A DNA stretch of 64,000 nucleotides from Myxococcus hansupus (GTDB lineage Bacteria; Myxococcota; Myxococcia; Myxococcales; Myxococcaceae): positions 62,001-126,000 of the forward strand of contig NZ_CP012109.1 in assembly GCF_000280925.3 (NCBI RefSeq), in the 5' to 3' direction. Numbering within the stretch: position 1 is the first letter of the stretch; each line of letters begins with the position of its first letter. Below the pieces are notes generated by a model. The model was not told the origin of the DNA and did not search any database. It saw only the letters and a program-made list of their open reading frames with translations. Below are positions 25,542 through 35,165 of the stretch, piece by piece. A program made the translations under genes and the position numbers.

Positions 25542-27179
25542 CTACTTGCCGCTGTAGATGCCGATGGCGCCCGGGCGGACGATGTTGCCCGCCGGGTCGC
25601 GCTGGGCGCTGAAGGCCACCAGCACCTTGCGCTCCTCCCCGCTGCCCACCGTCTGGATGTCCCAGATGGGCAGCCCGCCCCGTCCGCCCAGCGCGGGGTT
25701 GTGGCTGACGAACTCGCCCTCGCCGTGCATGCGCATCAGTCCCTTGCCCCAGCGGTGGCCAATCCAGAGGCTGCCGTCTCGCGGGTCCCGTTCGAGTGAC
25801 GAGACGTGGCGGTCGCCCTCGCCCTCGAGGAGGTAACCCGTCACCACGCCCGCGTCGTTCATCTTCGCCAGGCCCCACGCGAAGCTGGACACCCAGACGG
25901 TGCCGTCCGGCATCAGCGCCAGGTCGCTCACCAGGTCGTCCTTGCGCTGCTCGTGGGTGGGGAACAGGGGCTCGGTCACGGCGTCCGGCCACAGGTCGAT
26001 GCGGTTGGCGCGGTGCTTCCGCTCCTCGCTCTGCTTGCGCGCCGCCTCGAAGTTCCACGGGGCGCCAGTGCCCACGTGGCCCACGGCGTTGGTCATGATT
26101 TTGAACCGCGTGGTCCGGATGTGCGAGCCCAGCCACACATCGCCATCCGGCCGCACCGCCACGCCCCACACGTCCCCCGCGAGCCGGCTGTCCTCGCTGG
26201 TGGTGCTGTCGCCCATCGCGATGGCCGGGTGGACGTGTTCCATGACGCCGAACTTGCAGCGCTGGCGCGCCTCGACGCCCGCGTAGACCCACGCGTTGGC
26301 GGCGCGAATCTCCTCGCTGGAGCACGCCTCGCCGCCCTGGTAGTCGGGCTCGCCCCAGGCCAGGCCGTGGTTGGACGCGAACCACAGGCTGTTGCGCGCC
26401 TTGTCCCAGACGATGCGGTTCACCGTGCAGAGCTTCTCGCGGTGGCCATAGCCAGGCACCGAGTGCGCGGGCGAGTGGATGTCGTAGTGCACCACGCGCA
26501 GCGTGCCGTCCGCCTGCAGCTCCACGCGGTCCGCGTCACCGCTCTTGTAGATGGAGGGGTCCTTGACCACGCCCACGCCGGGCGCCTTGTAGAACTCACT
26601 CTCGCAGTTGGGCCGCCCCTCGTAGCCGACGAAGACGGTGCCCGCGGGGCCGCCCGTCACGGAGAGCACCTTGAGGTAGCGCGTCTCGGGCGCCGGGTCC
26701 TTGCCCTTCCATGGCGCCCACGGCTTCAGGCCATCCGCCATCGTGTAGCAGCGCAGGCTGGCGGCGCCCGGCGCGAGCAGGCACAGGCCGTCCTCGCCGC
26801 CCGCGACCCAGACGTTGCCGCCCTCGTCCTGGGTGACGCCCAGCACCTCGCGAGGGCCTCCCTCCGCCGTGCCCAGGAACCGCCAGCTCGCGCTGTCGGG
26901 AGGAATGGGGACGCCGCCCCCGGTGACGGGAGGGATGCCGGCGTCGGGGTCCACCGGCGGAGGCCCCGCGTCGGGCTCTTCTTCGCCCATGGGAGGCGGG
27001 TCGCCATCGTCGGGCGGCGGGGGATCCTCGGGCTGCGTGGGCGGGGGCGGCTCGGTACCCTCGTCGATGCCATCGTCCGCGGCGGGAGGCTGCTTGAGCG
27101 AGTCATCCCCCTCGCAGCCCAACAACAATGCCATCCCGAGCACGCCAGCCCACCACCTGCTTCGTCCGAGTCCGCTCAT
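25542..27179 (-). CDS. Exported lipoprotein with two-component-regulator-like propeller
   Basis: 545 residues. Lipoprotein signal GVLGMALLLGCEGDD, then a Pro/Asp/Glu-rich linker of about 60 residues (PPPTQPEDPPPPDDGDPPPM). The folded part is a beta-propeller with recurring strand motifs: VLGVTQDEGGNVWVAGGEDG, DVWGVAVRPDGDVWLGSHIR, VSDLALMPDGTVWVSSFAWG, SSLERDPRDGSLWIGHRWGK. These resemble the Reg_prop repeats of hybrid sensor kinases, but here without a kinase. Likely outer-membrane attached; ligand unknown. Confidence 0.85.
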   Translation of the reverse strand: MSGLGRSRWWAGVLGMALLLGCEGDDSLKQPPAADDGIDEGTEPPPPTQPEDPPPPDDGDPPPMGEEEPDAGPPPVDPDAGIPPVTGGGVPIPPDSASWRFLGTAEGGPREVLGVTQDEGGNVWVAGGEDGLCLLAPGAASLRCYTMADGLKPWAPWKGKDPAPETRYLKVLSVTGGPAGTVFVGYEGRPNCESEFYKAPGVGVVKDPSIYKSGDADRVELQADGTLRVVHYDIHSPAHSVPGYGHREKLCTVNRIVWDKARNSLWFASNHGLAWGEPDYQGGEACSSEEIRAANAWVYAGVEARQRCKFGVMEHVHPAIAMGDSTTSEDSRLAGDVWGVAVRPDGDVWLGSHIRTTRFKIMTNAVGHVGTGAPWNFEAARKQSEERKHRANRIDLWPDAVTEPLFPTHEQRKDDLVSDLALMPDGTVWVSSFAWGLAKMNDAGVVTGYLLEGEGDRHVSSLERDPRDGSLWIGHRWGKGLMRMHGEGEFVSHNPALGGRGGLPIWDIQTVGSGEERKVLVAFSAQRDPAGNIVRPGAIGIYSGK

Positions 27180-27353
27180 ACCTGGGTCTGCCTCCGGTGT
27201 CTGTCTTTGGACGCGTTGCTTCGCGCCATGACTCCAGAGGCAAGCCGGGTGCCAGGGATGGGCAGGTGCGACGCGGGGCAGGGGCAGGGGAGGGCGGAAG
27301 GACCTGCGGGCGAGAAGGGTGTCGCGTGGCCCTTGCCTGAGAACGCGGACGCC

Positions 27354-28229
27354 TCAGTCCCGGGGACGGGCCGCGTGTCCGGTGGAGACACACGTCATCC
27401 CGCGCGCCCTCCGGATGGGCGCGGGTGCGTCTGTTTCCACATGGTGCGCCACGCAGCCGGGGCGAAGCCGCTCGAGCCGCCGCGCTTCTTGCAGGCCCAG
27501 GCCCGGGTTGCCGTCGAACCACACTTCGCGGAGGTGCTCGAAGCTGGCGAGGACGTCGAGGCCATCCGCGCCCACCCGGGTCTGCACCAGCCGCAGCTTC
27601 CGGACCGCGCCAATGTCGGTGCGCGTCTGGAGCGTGCGCAGCAGCTCCGCGTCGATGGCGGCCCCCAGCAGTTGGAACTCTTCGGTGGCGGGCATCGCGC
27701 TCAGCGTCTCGAGGTCCAGGAACCGCGCGTCCCGCAGCACCAGCTCCCGCAGGTGGCCGTCGTCCCGGGTGGTGAGACCATAGACGAGCTCGCCCCGTTG
27801 GCCCCGGCGTTGGATGCGTCCGTCGGAGAACCAGGACGTGTACTCACCTCCGTCCACGTACACCTTGGGCTGTCCCGTGACGTACCACCGCCGCTCGGAG
27901 ATTTCGGTGGCGAAGCCGCCCGAGTATTCGATTTCAGAGGTGCAGTAGCCGTTGCGAGTGAATGCGTAGGCAATGCCGGTGAAGGGCTTGCCTTGGAAGA
28001 GCCGGGGGCCATAGTCCTCCGGCAGCTCCAGCGCGGCGCTGTCCACGCGCTGCCCTTCTTCCGGGAGCGAGAGCCAGTCCGAGGAGGGGCCCGCGACGAC
28101 GCCTTCGAGGATGGCCACCGCCGCGTTCAGCGTGCCGTCGAGCGCCGTGTGGTACGCCACGCCGGAGAAGGGGTTCTTTCCGTGGTGGAGCCTGCCGTCC
28201 TCCCCTTGAACCAGAAAACCTGCTCGCAT
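27354..28229 (-). CDS. MORN/YwqK-like repeat protein with LRR-like C-terminus
   Basis: About 291 residues if translation starts at the ATG at 28229, the first Met before the repeats; longer starts at 28298 or 28415 are possible. Two MORN/YwqK-type repeats are evident (GKNPFSGVAYHTALDGTLNA and GKPFTGIAYAFTRNGYCTSE), followed by similar strands (GGEYTSWFSDGRIQRRGQRG). The C-terminal third is Leu-rich with LRR-like spacing (LRELVLRDARFLDLETLSAM, KLRLVQTRVGADGLDVLASF). Repeats of this kind occur in toxin/antitoxin-type and bacterial surface proteins. No catalytic residues are recognised. Confidence 0.75.
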   Translation of the reverse strand: MRAGFLVQGEDGRLHHGKNPFSGVAYHTALDGTLNAAVAILEGVVAGPSSDWLSLPEEGQRVDSAALELPEDYGPRLFQGKPFTGIAYAFTRNGYCTSEIEYSGGFATEISERRWYVTGQPKVYVDGGEYTSWFSDGRIQRRGQRGELVYGLTTRDDGHLRELVLRDARFLDLETLSAMPATEEFQLLGAAIDAELLRTLQTRTDIGAVRKLRLVQTRVGADGLDVLASFEHLREVWFDGNPGLGLQEARRLERLRPGCVAHHVETDAPAPIRRARGMTCVSTGHAARPRD

Positions 28230-28478
28230 CCGATGCACGGTCCGCTCCCTTTCCCACCGGCCATGTGCCAGTGATGGCCCTGACGTGCTTCGTGCCATCA
28301 GCGAGGATTCCAGGGCAAACCCGGCAGGTGGCGGAGCGTTGGCCGTGGCCGTCTCGTGCGTCGTGCTGTCTGGAGTTGGCGCGGGTGCTGCCCTGGGGTC
28401 GCAAGCGACAGCCACGTGCTTGTCATTGCGCGTCGCACCGTCGCACGGCGCGCGGCCCGTGGTTTGCGCCAGGGTGCG

Positions 28479-29723
28479 CTACGGCCGCGCTTGGGTGGCG
28501 GCTGCGTCCGGTGTGCCGCGCGCCTGCGACTCCCGGCGCCGGGGCCCCTGCGTGTCCGCGTAGCCCGTCAGCTCCACGTACCCGCGCCCCGTGATGGGCT
28601 GGCCCTGACGCGAGCCCTCCAGGCCCACGGTGCCCTCCCAATAGAGGACGGTGACGGCGAGCTCCTGGTCGGCCAGTCGCGGTTTCACGGTGAGGTCCAA
28701 CCCCAGCTTCTCCACCTGCATGCGCCAGCGTGACGGGTACTCACCGCCGCTGCGCGGGCTCGGCCACGTGTCCAGCACGGTGAGGCGCATGTCCTCGCGG
28801 CGCAGGTGGACGGGCTCCCCCGTGCCTTCGGGCGGCACCCACAGGCCGGAGCTGAATGCGTCCGGCGTGCCGTCCTGGTGACGGAGTTGGTAGTACATCA
28901 GCTCGCTGCCGTCGGAGAGCTGGAGCGAGAACCAGTCCCAGCCCACCTGGTCCGCGCCGAGCGCGCTGGTGCTCCACTCGCGGTCCATCCAACTGTTGCC
29001 CTTCACCGTGTACGTCTTCTCGCCCACCCGCACCGTGCCGCGCGAGGGCATGCGCGTCATCGAGTAGTAGTAGGACGCGTTGCCACGCTCCGCGCTCTTC
29101 TGGCTCAAGCCGCGCTCACCGTGGAGCACCGGCGTCTTGCCCGCTTCCAGCAGCAGCTCCAACGCCACGTCATCGGTCTGCGCGCGCAGCCGCAGGGGCC
29201 ACGTGGAGGATGCGTCCACGCTGGCCGTCTCCCAGTCCTCCAGCCACACCTTGAAGGGCTGCGTGGTGGCGCCGGACAGGCCCAGCGCCACGCGGCTGAA
29301 CCGCTCCGAGGCATGGAAGGTGCCACCCGCCACGTCCGTCACGGTGAAGTGGCCCATGTACACCTGCCGCGCGCCCCAGGCGGAGTCCCGGGGTGCGGCG
29401 CTCTCGGGCGCCAGCGCGTTGCGGAACAAGGTGAACTGGTAGCCGAAGGCGCGCCCGTCCTCCGTCTCTAGATTTCCCGTCCAGTACCACCACTCCGTGC
29501 GGAACTCCGGGTGCGGCCCGTGGTCCTCGGGGAAGTGGAAGTCGCGGGGCTCCACCGCGCGCGCGTAGCCCTCCGTGCTGCCGCTCATGGCGTTGGCCAC
29601 CGTGAGCGTGCCGCCCTGGCGCAGCGCGGGCAGGGGGCGCTCGCGGGTGACGAAGGCCACCGCGGCGGACAGTCCCACCAGCACCACCGCCGTTCCGATG
29701 AGGAGTCCTCGGCCGTTGCTCAT
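28479..29723 (-). CDS. AttH/CrtC-like exported lipocalin-fold protein
   Basis: 414 residues with an N-terminal membrane anchor or signal (GLLIGTAVVLVGLSAAVAFV). It matches the predicted secreted hydrolase family related to carotenoid 1,2-hydratase: FHFPEDHGPHPEFRTEWWYW, TGNLETEDGRAFGYQFTLFR, YSMTRMPSRGTVRVGEKTY, GNSWMDREWSTSALG and DQVGWDWFSLQLSDGSELMY. It is the third gene of an operon with an FtsX-like permease and LolD-like ATPase. This trio recurs in bacteria and suggests export or processing of a lipid or hydrophobic substrate; the exact substrate is not known. Confidence 0.9.
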   Translation of the reverse strand: MSNGRGLLIGTAVVLVGLSAAVAFVTRERPLPALRQGGTLTVANAMSGSTEGYARAVEPRDFHFPEDHGPHPEFRTEWWYWTGNLETEDGRAFGYQFTLFRNALAPESAAPRDSAWGARQVYMGHFTVTDVAGGTFHASERFSRVALGLSGATTQPFKVWLEDWETASVDASSTWPLRLRAQTDDVALELLLEAGKTPVLHGERGLSQKSAERGNASYYYSMTRMPSRGTVRVGEKTYTVKGNSWMDREWSTSALGADQVGWDWFSLQLSDGSELMYYQLRHQDGTPDAFSSGLWVPPEGTGEPVHLRREDMRLTVLDTWPSPRSGGEYPSRWRMQVEKLGLDLTVKPRLADQELAVTVLYWEGTVGLEGSRQGQPITGRGYVELTGYADTQGPRRRESQARGTPDAAATQARP

Positions 29724-29727
29724 GGCT

Positions 29728-32268
29728 TCATTCCTCTCGCAGCGCCAGCGCGGCGTTCGCGCGCGCCATCTTCCAGGCGGGGTACAGGCCGGCGAGCGCG
29801 GAGGCCACCAGCGCCAGCACCACGGCCTGCACCATCGTCTGCGGCGTGAGCGCGAGCTGGAGCGTCCACCCGAAGGAGCGTTGGTTGATGACGTGCACCA
29901 GGACGTAGGCCAGCCCCACGCCCAGCGGCACCGAGAACAGCCCCGCGAGCAGTCCCAGCAATCCCGTCTGGAGCGACACCAGCCCCCAGAGCTGCTCCGG
30001 CGTCAGGCCCGTGGCGCGCAGCACGGCGAACTCGCGCGCGCGCTCCAGTTGCAACGCCATCAACGCGCTCAGCACGCCGACGAAGGCGACGCCGATGGCG
30101 AGCAGCCGCAGCACCTGCGTAATCGTGAAGGTGCGGTCGAACACGTCCAGCGAGGCCTGTCGCAGCGAGCGATTGGCGCGCACCAGCAGCGCCTGCGTGT
30201 CACCGGTCCGCTCGCGCACGGAGGCCACCAGCGCGTCCACGTCCTGGCCGGGCGCGGCGTACAGCGCCACGCCGCTGATACCCCGGTCGTCGAACCAGTG
30301 CTCGTACGTGGTGCGAGGCAGCAGCAGCGTGCCCACGTCCGAGCCGTAATCGAAGTACACGCCCAGCACGCGGAAGTCGCGAGGTCCCTGGTCCGTGGCC
30401 AGCCGCACCGAGTCCCCCACGCCGACACCCCGGTGGAAGCTGAAGGGCTCCGAGACGAGGATCGTGTCGGGCGAGGACTCCAGCTCGCGCCACGCCGTCT
30501 CCGCATCTCCGTGTTTGAAGGTGTAGGGCCGCACGGGTGTGCGCGAGAAGTCGACGGCCATCAGGTCCGTGGGCACGCCGTCCACGCGCACGTTCGCCAC
30601 GCGCAGGGTGCTGCTGCCGATGACGCCCGGCGTGTCGCGCAGCGTGTCGGCCAGTCCCGGCAGCATCGTGGCGCCGCCGCGCCGGGCCACCAGGGACGGG
30701 GGCGAGATGAACACGTCCGCCTGGAGCGACGTGTCCAGCCACGACACCACCGTGCCCCGGAAGCTGGACACCATGAGGCCCACGCCCACCGTGGTGGCCA
30801 CCGCCACCATCAGCGCCGCCAGGGCCACGGCGGTGCGGCTCAGGCTGGTGTGTACGCCGCGCGCGGCCATGCGGCCCAGCAGTCCAAACGCCGCGCCCAA
30901 CGGCTGGGCCGCCAGGGCGCACAGGAACTGGGTGGTCCACGGCACCAGCAGCGCCGCGCCCAGCAGCACGGAGAAGAGGCCGCCGTAGGCGGGCAGCAGG
31001 GACGGGGTGTTCCAGCTCAGCAGCCCGGTGCCCGCCGCCAGCACCAGCAGGCCGCACACGGCCAGTCGCGGGGCCCGGCCGCGCGACACGTCCTCCAGCG
31101 TGGACCTGCGCATGGTCGTCACCGGCGGCGAGCGCGCCGCCTCCCACGCGGGGACCAGCGCCGCCAGCAGCGTCGCGCCCAGGCCCAACGCCAGCCCCTT
31201 GGCCAGCGTGAAGGGCTCCAGCGCCAGCCGTCGCACGCTCACCACGAAGTACAAGTCATTCAGCGTCTGGGTGACCAACTCCACCAGCCCACGCGCCAGC
31301 AGCACGCCCAGGAGCAGCCCCAGCGCCGTGCCCACCGCGCCCAGCACGGCGGCCTCGCCCAGCACCAGCCCGAAGAGCTCGCGCCGGGTGATGCCCAGCG
31401 CGCGCAGACGGCCGAGCAGCCCGCGCCGCTGCACCACGGAGAACGTCATCGTGTTGTAGATGAGGAACATCCCCACCACGAGCGCCAGCAGCGACAGCGC
31501 GGTGAGGTTGGTGCGGAAGGCCCGCGTCATCTGCTCCACCGTGCCTGCCCGCGCGGCGGCGCGCACCAGCTCCAGGCCCTGCGGCAGCGTGGCCGCCACC
31601 GCGCGCTCCTGCGCCTCGCCTCCCGTGAGCCGCAGGTCCACGCGCGTCAGCCGGCCCGTCTGGCCCAGCAGCTCCTGCGCGGTGGCCACGTCCATGAGCG
31701 CCAGCGCCTCCAGCGCTCGCGCGGTGTCTTCGTCCGCGGGCTCCAGCAGCCCCACCACGCGCAGCGGCTTCTCCAGTCCCTCCAGGCGCACCGGCAACGT
31801 GTCGCCCGTCGTCAGGCCCAGGGCGCGCGCGGCCCGGGCGCTCAACATCACCGCGCCCGGCTCGGTGAGCAGCGTGCCGACGTTGCCCACGGCCTCGCCC
31901 CGGGCGTAGTCGCGGAACGGCCCTTCCACGAAGGGGTCCACGCCCAGCACCGTGAGCGTGCGCTTGTCGCCCACCGCCGCCTGGACATGGCCCTCCACCA
32001 CGGGCGCGGCCACCGGCGCTCCGGGGCGCACGCGCAAATCCCGGTACACCGCCTCCGGCACGCCCGTGGCGCCGCCCACGAGCTGATGCGTGGCGCGACC
32101 GGCCACGGCGTCCGTGGAGCGCTCGAAGGCGCGCAGGGCGCTGCCGCTGGCCAGGTCGATGGACACCACCACCGCCACGCCCAGCGCGATGCCCAGCAGC
32201 GACAGGCCGGTGAGCCACGGGTGACGGCCCAGGTGCCGAATGCTGGAGCGGACCAGCAGCCCCTTCAC
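29728..32268 (-). CDS. FtsX-like ABC transporter permease
   Basis: 846 residues, a double-FtsX permease. The N-terminus has a first membrane span (PWLTGLSLLGIALGVAVVVS) and a periplasmic MacB-like domain. Spans cluster near residues 255-350 (LSLLALVVGMFLIYNTMTFS and AVLGAVGTALGLLLGVLLAR), in the middle (AVALAALMVAVATTVGVGLM), and at the C-terminus (IGVAFVGVLSALMALQLERA and QAVVLALVASALAGLYPAWK). It overlaps the ATPase stop by four bases. Together they form a mechanotransmission-type exporter, probably moving lipoprotein or lipid across the envelope. Confidence 0.93.
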   Translation of the reverse strand: MKGLLVRSSIRHLGRHPWLTGLSLLGIALGVAVVVSIDLASGSALRAFERSTDAVAGRATHQLVGGATGVPEAVYRDLRVRPGAPVAAPVVEGHVQAAVGDKRTLTVLGVDPFVEGPFRDYARGEAVGNVGTLLTEPGAVMLSARAARALGLTTGDTLPVRLEGLEKPLRVVGLLEPADEDTARALEALALMDVATAQELLGQTGRLTRVDLRLTGGEAQERAVAATLPQGLELVRAAARAGTVEQMTRAFRTNLTALSLLALVVGMFLIYNTMTFSVVQRRGLLGRLRALGITRRELFGLVLGEAAVLGAVGTALGLLLGVLLARGLVELVTQTLNDLYFVVSVRRLALEPFTLAKGLALGLGATLLAALVPAWEAARSPPVTTMRRSTLEDVSRGRAPRLAVCGLLVLAAGTGLLSWNTPSLLPAYGGLFSVLLGAALLVPWTTQFLCALAAQPLGAAFGLLGRMAARGVHTSLSRTAVALAALMVAVATTVGVGLMVSSFRGTVVSWLDTSLQADVFISPPSLVARRGGATMLPGLADTLRDTPGVIGSSTLRVANVRVDGVPTDLMAVDFSRTPVRPYTFKHGDAETAWRELESSPDTILVSEPFSFHRGVGVGDSVRLATDQGPRDFRVLGVYFDYGSDVGTLLLPRTTYEHWFDDRGISGVALYAAPGQDVDALVASVRERTGDTQALLVRANRSLRQASLDVFDRTFTITQVLRLLAIGVAFVGVLSALMALQLERAREFAVLRATGLTPEQLWGLVSLQTGLLGLLAGLFSVPLGVGLAYVLVHVINQRSFGWTLQLALTPQTMVQAVVLALVASALAGLYPAWKMARANAALALREE

Positions 32269-32987
32269 AGCGCCTCCTTGCGCGCGGGCGCCTGGGGCAC
32301 CTCCACCAACCGGCCCCCTTCCATGGTCAGCACGCGGTGCGCGCGGGCCACGAGTCCGGGTTCATGCGTGACGACGAGCGCGCAGGTGTTGCCCTTGCGG
32401 GTCAGCGCCTCCAGCAGGTCCAACACCTGCTTCCCCGTCGCTTCGTCGAGGTTGCCGGTGGGCTCGTCCGCCAGCAGCAGCGGCGGCTCGTGGGCCAGCG
32501 CGCGGGCCACGGCGACGCGTTGCTGTTCGCCGCCGGAGAGCCGGTCCGGGAAGCTGTTCGCGCGGTTGCCCAGGCCCACCTGGTCCAGCAGCGTGCGAGC
32601 CCGAGCGCTGGCCTCCGCGCCGCCGTGTCCGTTGAGCTCCAGCGGCAGCCGGACGTTCTCCTCCACCGTCAGCGTGGGGAGCAGGTTGAAGGCCTGGAAG
32701 ATGAAGCCGACGCGCTGACGCCGCAGCAGCGTGCGTTCGCGCTCGTTCAGCCGGCCCAGGTCGCGCCCGTCCACGCGGACCTCGCCCTGGCTGGGCAGGT
32801 CGATGCCGCTGATGAGATTGAGCAGCGTGGACTTGCCCGAGCCGCTGCGCCCCAGCAGCACCACGAACTCACCCCGGTGCAGGGAGAGCCGGACGCCGGA
32901 GAGGACCTCGCGCACGGTGTCGCCTTCGGCGTAGGCCTTGGTGACATCGCGCAGTTCGACCAGGGGGATGGAGTCGGGCGGAGGCAT
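32265..32987 (-). CDS. LolD/MacB-type ABC transporter ATPase
   Basis: 240 residues starting at the ATG at 32987, which has TGGAGG upstream; an earlier Met at 33005 has no such site. Walker A GRSGSGKST, Q-loop FIFQAFNLLPTLTV, signature LSGGEQQRVAVARAL, Walker B LLLADEPTGNLD and switch His VVTHEP are all intact. The spacing and the sequence EPTGNLDEATG place it in the LolD/MacB subfamily that energises FtsX-type permeases. It is the first gene of the three-gene operon. Confidence 0.96.
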   Translation of the reverse strand: MPPPDSIPLVELRDVTKAYAEGDTVREVLSGVRLSLHRGEFVVLLGRSGSGKSTLLNLISGIDLPSQGEVRVDGRDLGRLNERERTLLRRQRVGFIFQAFNLLPTLTVEENVRLPLELNGHGGAEASARARTLLDQVGLGNRANSFPDRLSGGEQQRVAVARALAHEPPLLLADEPTGNLDEATGKQVLDLLEALTRKGNTCALVVTHEPGLVARAHRVLTMEGGRLVEVPQAPARKEAL

Positions 32988-33056
32988 GGGTGCTCCTCCA
33001 TACACGGCTGGCCCGCGCGCCGCCGCTCCCTCCGCCGGTGCATGGCCGCACCCCGC

Positions 33057-33866
33057 TCAGGCACCAGCAGCCGGTGAGGGGGCCTCCCAGTAGCAGGCGT
33101 GTTGCTGTTGCTGCGTCAGGAAGTCACCCACTTCCACCGCCAGCAGCGGCCCCGCCGTGTCGCGAGGGATGACGTGGAAGCCCTGGCGCAGCGACAGCAC
33201 CCGCACCGACGGGGCCGAGGTGAGCCTGCGTGCGAGCCACCGTCCGCCCTCCGGGTCCACCACGTGGTCCTGCTCCGCCACCGCGACCAGGGTGGGGCAA
33301 CGCACGCGCGCGGCGTCCGGAATCGCCAGCGTCTGAAGCGTGCAGAGGTCGCGCAGCCGGGCCACCGGGAAGGCCGGCAGCACGGGCGCCTCCGCCAGGG
33401 CCTCCGGGTCCGAGATGTCGGTGCCCGTCTTCGCCACCCAGGGGTGCGTCCACTCCAGCACCGGGGTGCGCGCGAGCTGCCGGATGAGGAACATGCGCGG
33501 CCCGCGGAAGCGCACCGCGGGCGCCACCAGCGTCAGCGCGCGCACGGCCTCCGGGTTTCTCGCGGCCAGCCCCAGGGCCAGCAGCGCGCCCATGGACAGC
33601 CCCGCCACGAAGACGCCTCGGCCCCTGTTCAGCGCGTGGAGGGCCCGCTCCGCCGCCGCCTGCCAATCGCGCCAGGTGACATGGAGCAGGGCTTGGGGCG
33701 TGGTGCCGTGGCCTGGCAGGCGGGGGGCCACCACGCGCAGGCCCCGGGCGGCCAGGGCCTCGCCCAGCGGGCGCACATCCCAGGGGCTCCCGGTGAAGCC
33801 ATGGAGGAGCAGGCACACATCCTCGCCCCGGCCCAGCTCGAAAGGGGCCGTCTTCTCGGGGTCCAT
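33057..33866 (-). CDS. Alpha/beta hydrolase (carboxylesterase / monoacylglycerol lipase type)
   Basis: 269 residues from the ATG at 33866. The oxyanion region LLLHGFTGSPWDVRPLGEAL, nucleophile elbow FVAGLSMGALLALGLA (GLSMG), acid region VAVAEQDHVVDPEG and His region RQGFHVIPRDTAGP are all recognisable. The family hydrolyses short- to medium-chain esters in the cytoplasm. It diverges from the DUF3467 gene, with 75 bases between the two starts. Confidence 0.92.
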   Translation of the reverse strand: MDPEKTAPFELGRGEDVCLLLHGFTGSPWDVRPLGEALAARGLRVVAPRLPGHGTTPQALLHVTWRDWQAAAERALHALNRGRGVFVAGLSMGALLALGLAARNPEAVRALTLVAPAVRFRGPRMFLIRQLARTPVLEWTHPWVAKTGTDISDPEALAEAPVLPAFPVARLRDLCTLQTLAIPDAARVRCPTLVAVAEQDHVVDPEGGRWLARRLTSAPSVRVLSLRQGFHVIPRDTAGPLLAVEVGDFLTQQQQHACYWEAPSPAAGA

Positions 33867-33941
33867 GGTGCTGGTTTCCGCGGTCGGGCTCACGCCGTGA
33901 CACTGGCCACGCGCGAGCGCAGGCGCTATGCCCCCTGCCTC

Positions 33942-34232
33942 ATGGCGGACACTCCGAAGCCCCCGGACATGCAGTTGCAAATCCAGATGGATGACGACGT
34001 GGCCAATGGTCAGTACGTCAACATGGCCTTGGTGAACCACTCGGACACCGAGTTCACCCTGGACTTCATCTACGTCCAGCCCCAGCAGCCCAAGGCCCGG
34101 GTGCGCTCGCGCATCATCACCAACCCCAAGCACATGAAGCGCCTGGTGGCGGCGATGCAGGACAACATCCAGCGCTACGAGGCGAAGTTCGGCACCATCT
34201 CCGTCCCCGAGGAGGACGGCGGGATGCACTGA
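33942..34232 (+). CDS. DUF3467 family protein
   Basis: 96 residues. It has the family pattern NGQYVNMALVNHSDTEFTLD, FIYVQPQQPKARVRSRII and NPKHMKRLVAAMQDNIQRYE. Small soluble protein conserved in many bacteria, function unknown. The ATG at 33942 is the last start before the conserved block; the longer open frame upstream lies over the opposing hydrolase gene and is not coding. Confidence 0.9.
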   Translation: MADTPKPPDMQLQIQMDDDVANGQYVNMALVNHSDTEFTLDFIYVQPQQPKARVRSRIITNPKHMKRLVAAMQDNIQRYEAKFGTISVPEEDGGMH

Positions 34233-34324
34233 GCGCTGTTCCGGGACCTGGGGAAACCCGCACGTGGTGTGTTTCTCCGGGCGGTTCGCTGGCCTTCGGG
34301 ACCGGTGGCGCGCAGACTTGCCGC

Positions 34325-35083
34325 ATGGTGCTGAGATTCGTCATCCCGTTGCTCGTCGCGCTCTACGCCTCGTCCGCCGCCGCCCAGTGCCTGGGGGACG
34401 GCGTGCAGCTCTTCCCCACACCGGGCGCCATCATCCCCACCAACGCCCGTTTCCTGCTGGAAGGCGTGGGGACCGCGCGCCCGCAGGTGGCCGCCCTCGT
34501 GGGCAAGAAGCTGCGGCTGGTGGCGGACAACCACATCGTGGAGGTGGTGGCGCAGCGGGGGTGGGAGAGCAGCCTGGGCCGCGTCACCATCATCCTCAAG
34601 CCCGCGGGCGCGATGGAGGCGGACAAGCGCTACACGCTGCGCGTGGATGAGGTGCTGCCCAACGTGGCGCTCCTCAATGGCCGCAACATGGCGCTGCCCG
34701 AGTGGCGCACGGGGAAGGGGCCGGACAAGCAGGCCCCGCGCTGGCTCAAGCGCCCGGCTGTCTCCGAGGGCTTCCTGCGCCGCACCGCCCAGGGCACCGC
34801 GCGCTTCGTCCGGCTCAACCTGTCGCTGAAGGAGGACAGCCCGGCGTACCTGGTGGTGAAGCTGGAGCCGCGCCGCCCGGGCCCCAGCGTGCAGCACTAC
34901 GTGGTGCCGGTGAGCAACAACACCGCCTTCATCGGCCACGAGGCGTGCAGCGGCACCTTCGCCATGGAGGATGGCCGCAGCTACCGGGCGCGCATCCAGG
35001 CCTTCGACGTGGCGGGGCAGATGGCGCCGGCTGTTCCGCCGGTGGACTTCGAGGCCCCTGACGAATACTCGATGCAGCCGTAG
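34325..35083 (+). CDS. Hypothetical secreted protein, 252 residues
   Basis: Clear signal peptide (VLRFVIPLLVALYASSAAAQ). The mature protein is beta-rich with Ig/fibronectin-like strands (LFPTPGAIIPTNARFLLEGV, KRYTLRVDEVLPNVALLN, DSPAYLVVKLEPRRPGPSVQ, SYRARIQAFDVAGQMAPAVP). It resembles other myxobacterial periplasmic proteins of unknown function. Stand-alone gene upstream of hemF. Confidence 0.8.
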   Translation: MVLRFVIPLLVALYASSAAAQCLGDGVQLFPTPGAIIPTNARFLLEGVGTARPQVAALVGKKLRLVADNHIVEVVAQRGWESSLGRVTIILKPAGAMEADKRYTLRVDEVLPNVALLNGRNMALPEWRTGKGPDKQAPRWLKRPAVSEGFLRRTAQGTARFVRLNLSLKEDSPAYLVVKLEPRRPGPSVQHYVVPVSNNTAFIGHEACSGTFAMEDGRSYRARIQAFDVAGQMAPAVPPVDFEAPDEYSMQP

Positions 35084-35165
35084 GGCGCGCGAGCCCTCCC
35101 CGGAGCCGGGAAGTTGGTGTAGGCCCTGCGGAGGGCGCCGCGGGCGCCGAGCCTTGGGAGCGTGA

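Noticed and set aside
29575-32718. 1047-codon open frame opposite the permease operon
   Set aside because: High-GC shadow rich in His/Arg/Gln with no domain; the minus strand encodes the ABC permease and ATPase.
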